Shown: positions 17,764 to 26,660, numbered from the stretch's first letter. The stretch: 64,000 nt of DNA from Streptomyces sp. NBC_01304 (GCF_035975855.1 NZ_CP109055.1:8122001-8186000); one strand, 5' to 3'. Notes: generated from the sequence alone by a model not told the origin. Translations and numbers: made by a program.

Positions 17764-20377
17764 GCCGTGCGTTGGTGAACCGGGTCGGCTCGGCACTCGC
17801 CGGGTCCTCGGGCCAGGGGTGCTTGGGATAGCGGCCGCGCAGCTCGGCGCGGACCGCGCGGTAGCCGCCCTGCCAGAAGGACGCCAGGTCGGCCGTGACG
17901 GCGGCCGGGCGTCCGGCGGGCGAGAGCAGATGCACGAGTACGGGCACGCCGGCGATGCGCGGGGTCTCGGCGAGGCCGAACATCTCCTGCAACTTCACGG
18001 CCAGGACGGGCTGTTCGGGGTCCGCGTAGTCGACGCGGATCCGGGACCCGCTGGGCACCTCGATCCGCTCCGGCGCCAGTGCGTCGAGGCGGGCGGCGTC
18101 CCCGGTGGCCCACGGCAACAGCCGGTTCAGGGCCTGCCCCGCGTCGATGCGCCGCAGGTCGGCGCGGCGGGTGGCACGGGACAGTTCGGGCTCGAGCCAG
18201 TCGTCCACGCGCGCGTGGAGCGCGTTTTCCGATACGTCGGGCCAAGGGGCGCCGAGCTGCCGGTGGAGGAAGGCGAGCCGGAGCCGCAACTCCCGTGCCC
18301 CGCCGGACCACTTGAGCAAATCGACGCCCTCCTTGAGGAGGCCGTCGACAAGCGCTTCTCGTACGCGACCGGGGTCGGGGTTCTTGAGCGGGCGCACGGC
18401 CAACTCGACGGCCCCGAGCCGCTCCACGCGCCGGGCGACCACCTCCCCGTCGGCCCAGCCGACCTCCTCGCCCTCGGCGTACAGGGAAGCGGCGGCCCGC
18501 CGCGCGGTCTCCTCGTCGAGCACCGCCCCGAGCCGCACGCGCGCGTGCACGGCCCCCACGGGCCGGTCCGCCACGGCCACGGCGATCCAGGCCGCCGCAT
18601 GCAGGGGAGACCCGGCTCCGACCTCGGCACCGGTCCCGGACGCCATGAGGAAGGCGCCGGCGCCCCGGGAGCGGGCCACGCGCTCGGGGAAGGCGAGGGC
18701 GGCGACGAGGCCTGCGGCGGCGTCGTCGCCCAACGCTTCCCGTTCGGGGGCTGCTTTTTCAGCCCGTCCGGCGTTTGAGGACACCGCCCGCAGGGCGGAA
18801 GGCGGCGCAGCCTTACGGGAAGGGGCGGGTAGGGGACTCTCCCCGGAGCCACCGGTCCCAGCCCCGTCCGCATCCCCCGGCAGCCCCGAAACCAACCGCC
18901 GAACCTCCACCCGCCATCGCGCCCCATACGCATCAGACCCCCGCCGAGCGGCCCGCAACGCCGCAGCCAAGTCGTCCCCGTACTCACGCGGCGGCTCCTC
19001 ACTGAGCAGCGCCACGAGCTCCGCCGCCCGCCGCGCACCCACCACCGAAGCCCCGTCGAGCAGAGCACGCGCAAGCCGGGGATGCAGCCCCAACCGGGCC
19101 ATCCGTACGCCCCGTTCGGAGACCCGGCCCTCGGCGGACACCGCCCCGATCGCGGCCAGCGAGGACCGGGCCGCGGCCATCGCCCCCGCCGGCGGCGCAT
19201 CGAGCAGCGCGAGCCCGGACGCATCCGGATCGCCCCAGCACGCCGCCTGCAACGCGAACGCCGTCAGGTCCGCCAGCTTGATCTCCGGCGCCGGGAACCG
19301 CGCCAGCCGCCCGTCCTCGGCCTGGTCCCAGCACCGGTACACCGCCCCCGGCGCCTCACGCCCGGCCCGCCCCGCGCGCTGCCGCCCCGCCGCCTGCGAA
19401 GCCCGTACCGTCGTCAGGGCACTGAGCCCGCGCGCATGGTCGGTACGCGGCTCACGCGCGAGCCCCGAGTCCACGACGACCCGCACCCCGGGCACGGTGA
19501 GCGACGACTCGGCGACCGACGTGGCAAGCACCACCCGCCGCCCGTCCCCGCCGGCCAGGACCGCGTCCTGCACCGCCGCCGGCGCCCGCCCGTGCACCTG
19601 CAGCACCTCCGCGCCACCGAGGTCCCCCAACTGACCTGCCACGCGGGAGATTTCACCGACCCCGGGCAGGAAACACAGCACATCCCCGTCCCGCTCCGCG
19701 AGCGCCCGCCGCACCACCGACGCCACATGCGAGAGGAGTACCGGGTCCACCCGCATCCCGTGCGGCGGCCGCACCGGCCGGGCGGGCGGCGCCCACACCA
19801 CGTCCACCGGATGCGCGACGCCCTGCGCCTCGACGACCGGGGCGTCCCCGAGCAGCCGCGCCCAGCCCTCCGCGTCGGTCGTCGCGGACGCGGCCACCAG
19901 CTGCAACTCCGGGCGCAGCGCGGCCCGTACGTCCAACAGGAAGGCCGCGACCGTGTCGGCATCCAAATGCCGCTCGTGGCACTCGTCGAGGACCACGACA
20001 TCAATGCCGGTCAACTCCTGGTCCCGCTGCAGCCGTTGCAGCAGTACGCCGGTGGTGACGACCTCCACGCGCGCGTGGCGGCCGACCTTGCGCTCGCCGC
20101 GCACGGTGAACCCGACGCTCTCGCCGACCTGCTCGCCGAGCAGCCACGCCATCCGCCGGGCCGCCGCGCGGGCCGCGATCCGCCGCGGCTCGGCCACGAC
20201 CACCCGGCGCGCGGGCCCGCCGCCGACCAGTCCGGCCAGGACCAGCGGCACCAGAGTCGTCTTGCCGGTCCCGGGCGGCGCGCACAGCACCGCCACGCCC
20301 CGCTCGTCCAGCGCGCTGCGCAGGGCGGGCACGGCGGAACGCACGGGCAGCTGGTCCAGGGCGTCGGTACGGATCAC
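17753..20377 (-). CDS. hrpB: ATP-dependent RNA helicase HrpB
   Basis: 874 aa from GTG 20377; an open frame continues upstream but lacks helicase sequence. The DEAH-type superfamily 2 core shows motif I PPGTGKT (residues 34-40), DECHERHLD (motif II, near 130), SAT-like ASATTD (near 165), and the C-terminal helicase motifs ATSVAESSLTVPGV and QRAGRAGR. The HrpB-specific C-terminal region runs from about residue 545, including LPWATGDAARLDALAPE. E. coli HrpB is a predicted RNA helicase without an essential role. Residues ~514-539 (SRKAAPPSALRAVSSNAGRA) are encoded by a dispersed genomic repeat inserted in frame, at the junction between the helicase core and the C-terminal domain. Confidence 0.93.
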   Translation of the reverse strand: MIRTDALDQLPVRSAVPALRSALDERGVAVLCAPPGTGKTTLVPLVLAGLVGGGPARRVVVAEPRRIAARAAARRMAWLLGEQVGESVGFTVRGERKVGRHARVEVVTTGVLLQRLQRDQELTGIDVVVLDECHERHLDADTVAAFLLDVRAALRPELQLVAASATTDAEGWARLLGDAPVVEAQGVAHPVDVVWAPPARPVRPPHGMRVDPVLLSHVASVVRRALAERDGDVLCFLPGVGEISRVAGQLGDLGGAEVLQVHGRAPAAVQDAVLAGGDGRRVVLATSVAESSLTVPGVRVVVDSGLAREPRTDHARGLSALTTVRASQAAGRQRAGRAGREAPGAVYRCWDQAEDGRLARFPAPEIKLADLTAFALQAACWGDPDASGLALLDAPPAGAMAAARSSLAAIGAVSAEGRVSERGVRMARLGLHPRLARALLDGASVVGARRAAELVALLSEEPPREYGDDLAAALRAARRGSDAYGARWRVEVRRLVSGLPGDADGAGTGGSGESPLPAPSRKAAPPSALRAVSSNAGRAEKAAPEREALGDDAAAGLVAALAFPERVARSRGAGAFLMASGTGAEVGAGSPLHAAAWIAVAVADRPVGAVHARVRLGAVLDEETARRAAASLYAEGEEVGWADGEVVARRVERLGAVELAVRPLKNPDPGRVREALVDGLLKEGVDLLKWSGGARELRLRLAFLHRQLGAPWPDVSENALHARVDDWLEPELSRATRRADLRRIDAGQALNRLLPWATGDAARLDALAPERIEVPSGSRIRVDYADPEQPVLAVKLQEMFGLAETPRIAGVPVLVHLLSPAGRPAAVTADLASFWQGGYRAVRAELRGRYPKHPWPEDPASAEPTRFTNARLRR
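18760..18835 (-). repeat. Dispersed palindromic repeat unit inside hrpB
   Basis: The + strand reads AGCCCGTCCGGCGTTTGAGG, then a short variable stretch, then CCTTACGGGAAGGGGCGGG. This is the same unit as the right half of the element after polA (12601-12670) and the unit at 21558-21625. Here it lies wholly within the hrpB reading frame and keeps it open. Confidence 0.85.
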
Positions 20378-20570
20378 GCCCCCAGTCTCCCGGACGCCGG
20401 GCGCCGCCCCGCGCGGCCCCCGGCGGGCCCCGTCGCCCGGTCGGCCGCGCCCGTGCGGCCGGGGACCGGGGGATGGGCGAAGGTGAGGGCGTCCCCACCA
20501 GGGCGTGCGTCCCAAGTCCCGCACGCCCCAGCGCACCAGCGCATCACCGCAGGCTCCCCCTGGGGGTTGG

Positions 20571-21548
20571 ATGTTCCGCCGACGCCGCCACCCGCGTCCG
20601 CCGCGCGCCCTGCTCGGGCTGCTGACCGCCGGACTCTGCCTCCTCGCCGTCGGCGCAGGCCCGGGCCCGGACCGGGACCCGCCGTTCTGGGTGGACCCGG
20701 ACACCGACGCGGCCCGACAGGTCGCCGCCTGGCAGCAGGCCGGCCGGGACGAGGACGCCGAGGTCATCGAGCGCATCGCCCAACACCCCACGGCGACCTG
20801 GCTGGCCGACCCCGACCCGGTGGCCGGGATCCGGCGTGCGGTGCGGGGTGCGGCGCCGGACGGGCGGGCCGTCGTCCTCGTCGCGTACCGCATCCCGCAC
20901 CGCGACTGCGGCCTCTACTCCGCGGGCGGTGCCCTCGACGGCGCGGACTACCGGGACTGGATCGACCGCTTCGCCGACGCGATCGGCGACGCCCCCGCGC
21001 TGGTCGTCCTCGAACCCGATGCGGTCCCGCACATCCTCGACGGCTGTACGCCCGTCGAGCACCACGCGGAGCGGTATGCGCTGCTGTCCGACGCGATCGC
21101 CCGCCTCAAGCGGCAGCCGCACACCAAGGTCTATCTGGATGCGGGGCATCCGGCCTGGGTGACCGAGCCCTGGCGGCTCGTGCCGCCGCTGATGCGGGCG
21201 GGGGTTGCGGGGGCGGACGGCTTTTCGCTGAACGTGTCCAACTTCCATAAGACGTCGGATGTGCGGGCGTACGGGGTGCGGCTCGGGGAGCTGCTCGGCG
21301 ACAAGCACTTCGTGATCGACACCAGTCGCAACGGGAGTGGTTCGCCCGATTTCCGTGTGCCGCTCGCCTGGTGCAACCCGCCCGGGTTGACGCTGGGCTC
21401 CGCCCCGACCCGGCTTACCGGGCATCGCCTGGTCGACGCGCATCTGTGGGTCAAGCATCCCGGTGACTCGGACGGGCCTTGCCGGGGTGGGCCGCCGGCG
21501 GGGCATTGGTGGCCGGAGTATGCGCTGGATCTGGCTCGGCGGTCTTGA
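20571..21548 (+). CDS. Secreted glycoside hydrolase family 6 protein
   Basis: 325 aa from ATG 20571 (GGGGG just upstream); the open frame extends 22 codons further without a signal sequence. A signal peptide covers residues 1-30 with cleavage near AVGAGP. GH6 signatures are clear: RDCGLYSAGG (residues 111-120, the usual catalytic-acid region) and the second signature VVLEPDAVP (146-153). HTKVYLDAGHPAW and NVSNFHKT follow. GH6 enzymes are inverting cellulases acting on beta-1,4-glucan. There is no carbohydrate-binding module, so it is a minimal catalytic version. A single dispersed repeat unit separates it from the convergent methyltransferase. Confidence 0.92.
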   Translation: MFRRRRHPRPPRALLGLLTAGLCLLAVGAGPGPDRDPPFWVDPDTDAARQVAAWQQAGRDEDAEVIERIAQHPTATWLADPDPVAGIRRAVRGAAPDGRAVVLVAYRIPHRDCGLYSAGGALDGADYRDWIDRFADAIGDAPALVVLEPDAVPHILDGCTPVEHHAERYALLSDAIARLKRQPHTKVYLDAGHPAWVTEPWRLVPPLMRAGVAGADGFSLNVSNFHKTSDVRAYGVRLGELLGDKHFVIDTSRNGSGSPDFRVPLAWCNPPGLTLGSAPTRLTGHRLVDAHLWVKHPGDSDGPCRGGPPAGHWWPEYALDLARRS

Positions 21549-21557
21549 TTTCCGCCC

Positions 21558-21625
21558 CGCCCCGCCCCTTCCCGTAAGGCTGCCGCCGGCTTCAAAAGAT
21601 TGTCCTCAAACGCCGGACGGGCTGA
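21558..21625 (+). repeat. Dispersed repeat unit between convergent genes
   Basis: It reads CCGCCCCTTCCCGTAAGGC, a short purine/pyrimidine stretch, then TCCTCAAACGCCGGACGGGC. This is the same unit as the left half of the palindrome after polA. It fills the 77-bp gap between the GH6 and methyltransferase stops and probably acts in 3'-end formation. Confidence 0.8.
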
Positions 21626-22465
21626 TCAGGACCGCTCGCACACGAAGATCGCCGTCCCCGGGATCAACGACCCTCGCAGGGGAGACCAGCCACCCCACTC
21701 CTGGCTGTTCCACTCGGGCCACTCCGGCTCCACCAGGTCCACGAGGCGGAAGCCGCCCGCGACCACGTCGCGGACCCGGTCGCCGATCGTGCGGTGGTGC
21801 TCCACATAGACCGCGTTGCCGGAATCGTCCTGCTCCACATAAGGCGTGCGGTCGAAGTAGGAGGCCGCGACGGACAGGCCCTCGGGGCCCGGCTCGTCGG
21901 GGAAGGCCCAGCGGATCGGGTGCGTGACGGAGAAGACGAAGCGGCCGCCGGGACGCAGCACCCGGTGCACGTCGCGCAGGACGAGGACCGGGTCGGCGAC
22001 GAACGGCAGGGCGCCGTAGGCGGAGCAGGCCAGGTCGAAGGAGCCGTCTGCGAAGGGCAGCACCCCGGCGTCCGCGCACACCAGCGGGAACGTGGGGGAA
22101 GAGGAGGAGAAGCCCGCGATGCGCAGCGCGTGCTGGAGCTGGCGGTGCGAGATGTCAAGCGCCACCGGGTGGGCGCCCTGCGCGGCGAGCCAGCGCGAGC
22201 ACTGCGCGGCGCCGGCGCCGATCTCCAGGACCCGGAGGCCCTTCAGTGACTCCACGGGGCCGAGGAGACCGGCCTCGATCTCGTCGAGGCCCTCGGGACC
22301 CCAGACGAAACGGTCATCGCCGAGGAAGGTGCCGTGGTCGTTCTGGTACTCGTCGGCGTTCCGGTCCCACCAGCCACGGTTGGCGCGACTGCTCTCCGTG
22401 ACATCGGCGCTACGGCGGGTGGCCTCGGGCTCGGACTGCTCGGACTCTTGGATGATCTGCTCCAT
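21626..22465 (-). CDS. Class I SAM-dependent methyltransferase
   Basis: 279 aa from ATG 22465. A polar N-terminal ~30 residues precede NRGWWDRNADEYQ. The SAM-binding motif I is VLEIGAGAAQCSRWLA (EIGAGA at 81-86). Further motifs are VALDISHRQL, FDLACSAYGALPFV and VLRPGGRFVFSVTHPI. The domain is Methyltransf_11-type; the acceptor is unknown. It reads away from rpsA across a 380-bp region that contains the rpsA promoter. Confidence 0.88.
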   Translation of the reverse strand: MEQIIQESEQSEPEATRRSADVTESSRANRGWWDRNADEYQNDHGTFLGDDRFVWGPEGLDEIEAGLLGPVESLKGLRVLEIGAGAAQCSRWLAAQGAHPVALDISHRQLQHALRIAGFSSSSPTFPLVCADAGVLPFADGSFDLACSAYGALPFVADPVLVLRDVHRVLRPGGRFVFSVTHPIRWAFPDEPGPEGLSVAASYFDRTPYVEQDDSGNAVYVEHHRTIGDRVRDVVAGGFRLVDLVEPEWPEWNSQEWGGWSPLRGSLIPGTAIFVCERS

Positions 22466-22584
22466 GGTCGTACTCTTCCGTCGAACCCTGTAGCGGCAGG
22501 GGTGTACTGCGGCCCGGATGGCCTGCTGCGACAGGTCTTGTGCCGGGTATGCGGCGTTCCGCCCCGGGTGTGCGACTTCGCGCA

Positions 22585-22613
22585 TTGACCCTGCCCAGCG
22601 ACCCCCGTATGCT
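22585..22613 (+). promoter_or_regulatory. Vegetative-type promoter for rpsA
   Basis: -35 TTGACC (22585-22590), 17-bp spacer, -10 TATGCT (22608-22613): a near-consensus promoter for the principal sigma factor HrdB. Transcription would start near 22620, leaving a leader of about 225 nt before the rpsA ATG. The rest of the 22466-22845 interval holds no gene. Confidence 0.75.
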
Positions 22614-22845
22614 ACAAGTTGCGCTGGCGGCCTGCGCTCCTCAGACAGAGCAGGGTGCGCTCGCATCTGTTGTATGTCCCCTCGGTTACCGAGGCGATTC
22701 CGTTTTACCCGTCCGGGAGATCTGAGTTCTTCAGAAATCTCCCTGGGAAAAGCGCGCCTCCTGGCTGTCCGGCTTCTTCAGGGCGAAATCGGTCCCGGCG
22801 TAGCAGTACCTACGACTCACTGTCCGTACCGGAGCCCTTTCCCAC

Positions 22846-24360
22846 ATGACGAGCAGCACCGAGACCACCGCCACCACGCCGCAGGTAGCGGTCAACGACA
22901 TCGGTGACGAGGAAGCATTCCTCGCCGCTATCGACGAGACGATCAAGTACTTCAACGACGGCGACATCGTCGACGGCGTCATCGTCAAGGTTGACCGGGA
23001 CGAGGTTCTCCTCGACATCGGTTACAAGACCGAAGGCGTCATCCCGAGCCGCGAGCTCTCCATCAAGCACGACGTCGACCCGAACGAGGTCGTCGCGGTT
23101 GGTGACGAGATCGAGGCCCTGGTTCTCCAGAAGGAGGACAAGGAAGGCCGTCTGATCCTGTCCAAGAAGCGTGCTCAGTACGAGCGCGCCTGGGGCACGA
23201 TCGAGAAGATCAAGGAAGAAGACGGCATCGTCACCGGTACCGTCATCGAGGTCGTCAAGGGTGGTCTCATCCTCGACATCGGCCTCCGTGGCTTCCTGCC
23301 GGCCTCCCTCGTCGAGATGCGTCGTGTCCGCGACCTCCAGCCTTACGTGGGCAAGGAGCTCGAGGCCAAGATCATCGAGCTGGACAAGAACCGCAACAAC
23401 GTGGTCCTGTCCCGCCGCGCCTGGCTCGAGCAGACCCAGTCCGAGGTCCGTCAGACGTTCCTCACCACCCTGCAGAAGGGTCAGGTCCGCTCCGGCGTCG
23501 TTTCCTCGATCGTCAACTTCGGTGCCTTCGTGGACCTGGGTGGCGTCGACGGTCTCGTGCACGTCTCCGAGCTCTCCTGGAAGCACATCGACCACCCCTC
23601 CGAGGTTGTCGAGGTCGGCCAGGAAGTCACCGTCGAGGTCCTCGACGTGGACATGGACCGCGAGCGCGTGTCCCTGTCGCTCAAGGCGACGCAGGAAGAC
23701 CCGTGGCAGCAGTTCGCCCGCACGCACCAGATCGGGCAGGTTGTGCCCGGTAAGGTCACCAAGCTCGTTCCCTTCGGTGCGTTCGTGCGCGTCGACGAGG
23801 GCATCGAGGGTCTGGTCCACATCTCCGAGCTGGCCGAGCGCCACGTGGAGATCCCGGAGCAGGTCGTCCAGGTCAACGACGAGATCTTCGTCAAGGTCAT
23901 CGACATCGACCTCGAGCGTCGCCGGATCTCGCTGAGCCTCAAGCAGGCCAACGAGGCGTTCGGTGCCGACCCGGCGGTCGTCGAGTTCGACCCGACCCTG
24001 TACGGCATGGCCGCGTCCTACGACGACCAGGGCAACTACATCTACCCCGAGGGCTTCGACCCCGAGACCAACGACTGGCTCGAGGGCTTCGAGAGCCAGC
24101 GCGAGGTGTGGGAGACCCAGTACGCCGAGGCGCAGACCCGCTTCGAGCAGCACCAGGCGCAGGTCATCAAGTCCCGCGAGGCCGACGCCCAGGCCGAGGC
24201 CGAGGGTGCGGCTGCGCCCGCCGGTGCGGCCCCGTCCGCTGGTGGCGGCAACGTCTCCGGCGGTTCGTACTCCTCGGAGACCACGGACGACGGCGGCGCG
24301 CTTGCTTCGGACGAGGCGCTTGCCGCGCTGCGTGAGAAGCTGGCCGGTGGCCAGAGCTGA
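22846..24360 (+). CDS. rpsA: 30S ribosomal protein S1
   Basis: 504 aa with four S1 RNA-binding domains at about residues 33-105, 120-190, 208-278 and 293-365 (GDIVDGVIVKVDRDEVLLDIG; GIVTGTVIEVVKGGLILDIG; GVVSSIVNFGAFVDLGGVDG; GKVTKLVPFGAFVRVDEGIEG). A Glu/Gln-rich segment and an Ala/Gly-rich tail follow, replacing domains 5-6 of the E. coli protein, as is normal for actinobacteria. It binds mRNA for translation initiation on the 30S subunit. Codon use is strongly biased, as for a highly expressed gene. The only Shine-Dalgarno-like word, GGAG, is about 11 bases from the ATG. A terminator follows at 24389. Confidence 0.97.
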   Translation: MTSSTETTATTPQVAVNDIGDEEAFLAAIDETIKYFNDGDIVDGVIVKVDRDEVLLDIGYKTEGVIPSRELSIKHDVDPNEVVAVGDEIEALVLQKEDKEGRLILSKKRAQYERAWGTIEKIKEEDGIVTGTVIEVVKGGLILDIGLRGFLPASLVEMRRVRDLQPYVGKELEAKIIELDKNRNNVVLSRRAWLEQTQSEVRQTFLTTLQKGQVRSGVVSSIVNFGAFVDLGGVDGLVHVSELSWKHIDHPSEVVEVGQEVTVEVLDVDMDRERVSLSLKATQEDPWQQFARTHQIGQVVPGKVTKLVPFGAFVRVDEGIEGLVHISELAERHVEIPEQVVQVNDEIFVKVIDIDLERRRISLSLKQANEAFGADPAVVEFDPTLYGMAASYDDQGNYIYPEGFDPETNDWLEGFESQREVWETQYAEAQTRFEQHQAQVIKSREADAQAEAEGAAAPAGAAPSAGGGNVSGGSYSSETTDDGGALASDEALAALREKLAGGQS

Positions 24361-24388
24361 AGCTCTGACCTAGTCGGTAAGTAGTTCG

Positions 24389-24426
24389 CTGAGGCCCGCA
24401 TCCCCTTCGGGGGGTGCGGGCCTCAG
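24389..24426. terminator. rpsA terminator
   Basis: Inverted repeat CTGAGGCCCGCA (24389-24400) and TGCGGGCCTCAG (24415-24426), with further CCCC/GGGG pairing around a TTCG loop, 28 bp past the rpsA stop. Confidence 0.88.
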
Positions 24427-24587
24427 TGCTGTACGCGCCTGCCGAACCGAAGGGTCGCCGGCCGAAGGATCGTCGGCTAAAGGATCGCTCAGTGCTCGCT
24501 ATGCGCAGGCTGTGAAGGGGCGTTGGCGGGGAATGCCCACGTCGTGCCATGCGTTCTTGCGTATGAACACGAGGAGGAGCGGTCACC

Positions 24588-25529
24588 GTGCTTGATCCCC
24601 AGAGTCTGTACACATGGGAGCCCAAGGGCCTCGCCGTCGCCGACATGGCGCTGGCGCAGGACTCGGCGGGGCTCGTCATGCTCTACCACTTCGACGGATA
24701 CATCGACGCGGGCGAGGCCGGCGACCAGATCGTCGACAAGCTGCTCGACTCGCTCCCCGGTCAGGTCGTGGCCCGTTTCGACCACGACCGGCTCGTCGAC
24801 TACCGGGCCCGTCGGCCCCTGCTGACCTTCGAGAAGGACCGCTGGACGGCGTACGAGGAGCCCACGCTGGACGTGCGGCTCGTGCAGGACGCCACCGGTG
24901 CGCCGTTCCTGCTGCTCTCCGGGCCCGAGCCCGATGTGGAGTGGGAGCGCTTCGCGGCCGCCGTCGGGCAGATCGTGGAGCGGCTCGGGGTGCGGCTCGC
25001 GGTGAACTTCCACGGCATCCCCATGGGCGTCCCGCACACCCGCCCGGTGGGCCTGACCCCGCACGGCAACCGGGTCGACCTGGTGCCCGGCCATCGCAGC
25101 CCGTTCGACGAGGCGCAGGTGCCCGGCAGTGCGGAGTCGCTCGTCGAGTACCGGCTCGAACAGGCCGGGCACGACGTCCTCGGCGTCGCCGCGCACGTCC
25201 CGCACTACATCGCCCGCTCCGCCTACCCGGACGCGGCGCTCACCGTCCTGGAGGCGATCACCGCCGCGACCGGTCTGGTGCTGCCCGCCGTGGCGCACAG
25301 CCTGCGCACCGAGGCGCACCGCACGCAGAACGAGATCGACCGGCAGATCCGCGAGGGCGACGAGGAGCTCGTCTCGCTCATCCAGGGCCTTGAGCACCAG
25401 TACGACGCGGCGGCGGGCGCGCAGACGCGCGGGAACATGCTTGCCGAAGCCGTCGAGATCCCGTCCGCCGACGAGATCGGGCAGGAATTTGAGCGGTTCC
25501 TCGCCGAGCGGGAAGGCGACGCGGGCTGA
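24588..25529 (+). CDS. PAC2 family protein
   Basis: 313 aa from GTG 24588, preceded by AGGAGG. It belongs to the PAC2 (proteasome assembly chaperone 2) superfamily: [19 protein letters not shown] near residue 30, [16 protein letters not shown] near 110, [16 protein letters not shown] near 145 and [19 protein letters not shown] near 205. A charged helical C-terminus follows. Actinobacteria carry a proteasome, and PAC2 proteins are proposed to be linked to its assembly, but for this orthologue that is inference. It is followed directly by the CRISPR-like repeats and coaE. Confidence 0.9.
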   Translation: MLDPQSLYTWEPKGLAVADMALAQDSAGLVMLYHFDGYIDAGEAGDQIVDKLLDSLPGQVVARFDHDRLVDYRARRPLLTFEKDRWTAYEEPTLDVRLVQDATGAPFLLLSGPEPDVEWERFAAAVGQIVERLGVRLAVNFHGIPMGVPHTRPVGLTPHGNRVDLVPGHRSPFDEAQVPGSAESLVEYRLEQAGHDVLGVAAHVPHYIARSAYPDAALTVLEAITAATGLVLPAVAHSLRTEAHRTQNEIDRQIREGDEELVSLIQGLEHQYDAAAGAQTRGNMLAEAVEIPSADEIGQEFERFLAEREGDAG

Positions 25530-25559
25530 TCCAGTAGTCTGCGAGACAGCCGCGCCTTG

Positions 25560-25649
25560 CTCTGCCCCGCCGACGCGGGGGTGATCCGGTGGGACTGACC
25601 GGAGGAATCGGCGCCGGAAAGTCTGCCCCGCCCACGCGGGGGAGTTGCC
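25560..25649. CRISPR. Minimal type I-E-like repeat-spacer-repeat; spacer matches coaE
   Basis: Repeat 1 (25560-25588) and repeat 2 (25621-25649) are each 29 bp and share 23 bases. Both have the type I-E layout: 1+4 bases, stem CCCCGC, 4-base loop, stem GCGGGG, 8 bases; repeat 1 ends in CCG like the E. coli repeat. The interval between them is exactly 32 bp (25589-25620). It matches the P-loop codons of coaE (25679-25710) at 28 of 32 positions, and all four differences are synonymous. No cas gene lies in the window. It is either an orphan mini-array with a self-matching spacer or a duplication of the coaE start decorated with palindromes. Confidence 0.5.
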
Positions 25650-25669
25650 GAACGAGTGGAGGCGCGGCC

Positions 25670-26275
25670 TTGCTGACTGTGGGATTGACCGGTGGTATCG
25701 GCGCCGGCAAGAGCGAGGTGTCGCGGCTCCTGGATTCCTATGGGGCCGTCCTGATCGACGCGGACCGTATCGCGCGCGAGGTCGTCGAGCCCGGAACTCC
25801 CGGGCTCGCGGCAGTCGTTGACGCGTTCGGCGCCGAAGTCCTGGCCGTGGACGGGACGTTGGACCGGCCGAAGCTGGGCTCCATCGTCTTCGCCGACGCA
25901 GACAAGCTGGCCGTGCTCAACGGCATCGTGCACCCCCTCGTGGGCGCCCGCTCCGCCGAACTCGAGGCGGCCGCGGGCGACTCCGCGGTGGTCGTGCACG
26001 ACGTGCCGCTGCTCGCCGAGAACGCGCTCGCGCCCCTGTACGACCTCGTGATCGTCGTGGACGCCTCACCCGAGACACAGCTCGACCGTCTGGTGCGGCT
26101 GCGCGGCATGACCGAGGAGGACGCGCGGGCCCGGATGGCGGCGCAGGCCACCCGGGAGAAGCGCCTGGCGATCGCCGACGTGGTGATCGACAACGACGGT
26201 CCGCTCGACGCGCTCGAGCCGCGGGTGCGGGCCGTCTGGGACGACCTGGTGCGGCGGGCTGCGGCCCGGGACTGA
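25670..26275 (+). CDS. coaE: Dephospho-CoA kinase
   Basis: 201 aa, the usual CoaE length, from TTG 25670 placed seven bases after GGAGG. P-loop GGIGAGKS is at residues 8-15, [13 protein letters not shown] near 30-42 and [11 protein letters not shown] near 110; the lid region is [17 protein letters not shown]. It phosphorylates dephospho-CoA in the last step of coenzyme A synthesis. The same frame is open back to GTG 25589, which would add 27 codons beginning with a second P-loop copy ([11 protein letters not shown]). I take this as part of the repeat structure, not the true N-terminus. Confidence 0.93.
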   Translation: MLTVGLTGGIGAGKSEVSRLLDSYGAVLIDADRIAREVVEPGTPGLAAVVDAFGAEVLAVDGTLDRPKLGSIVFADADKLAVLNGIVHPLVGARSAELEAAAGDSAVVVHDVPLLAENALAPLYDLVIVVDASPETQLDRLVRLRGMTEEDARARMAAQATREKRLAIADVVIDNDGPLDALEPRVRAVWDDLVRRAAARD

Positions 26276-26288
26276 GGGGGCGCGGGGG

Positions 26289-26660
26289 ATGGTGGTGCTG
26301 GCCGGGTTCACCGCGTTCGGCGGCCTGGTGGCGATGCTCGCCGGGGCGTACGGGCTGCGGCAGGCACGGCGGATCGCCGCGTCCGGGCTGGTGGTCCTGG
26401 CGCTGGTGAAGACGCCGCCGACGGGGGCCACCCGGGCGCTGCTGCAGTTCGAGACGGCGGACGGGCGGGTCATAGAGATCGCCTCACCCGTGCCGGGGCC
26501 GCTGGCCGCGGGTGGGCATGTGCGGGTTGCGTACGATCCGGACGATCCGCGCGAGGTGGTGCTGCTCGGCAACGAGCGGGCTTGGCTCGATCGGGGCTTC
26601 GTGGGGGCCGGGGCGATGCTTGTGGTGCTGGGGGTCGTGCTGGCGTTGACCGTGGGCTAG
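26289..26660 (+). CDS. DUF3592 family small membrane protein
   Basis: 123 aa. Membrane segments lie at residues 1-22 and about 103-122, with a ~75-residue beta-rich region between them (LQFETADGRVIEIASPV, VRVAYDPDDPREVVLLG). This is the DUF3592 pattern; function is unknown. It begins 13 bp after coaE in the same direction and is probably co-transcribed with it. Confidence 0.8.
   Translation: MVVLAGFTAFGGLVAMLAGAYGLRQARRIAASGLVVLALVKTPPTGATRALLQFETADGRVIEIASPVPGPLAAGGHVRVAYDPDDPREVVLLGNERAWLDRGFVGAGAMLVVLGVVLALTVG

Noticed and set aside
20378..20893. N-terminal extension of HrpB
   Set aside because: The frame is open but the translation is low-complexity Arg/Gly/Pro and runs into the GH6 gene on the other strand; helicase homology starts after GTG 20377.
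25511..25537. A third CRISPR-like repeat at the end of the PAC2 gene (GACGCGGGCTGATCCAG)
   Set aside because: It resembles only the 3' half of repeat 1, lacks the left stem arm and is 7 bp out of the 61-bp register.
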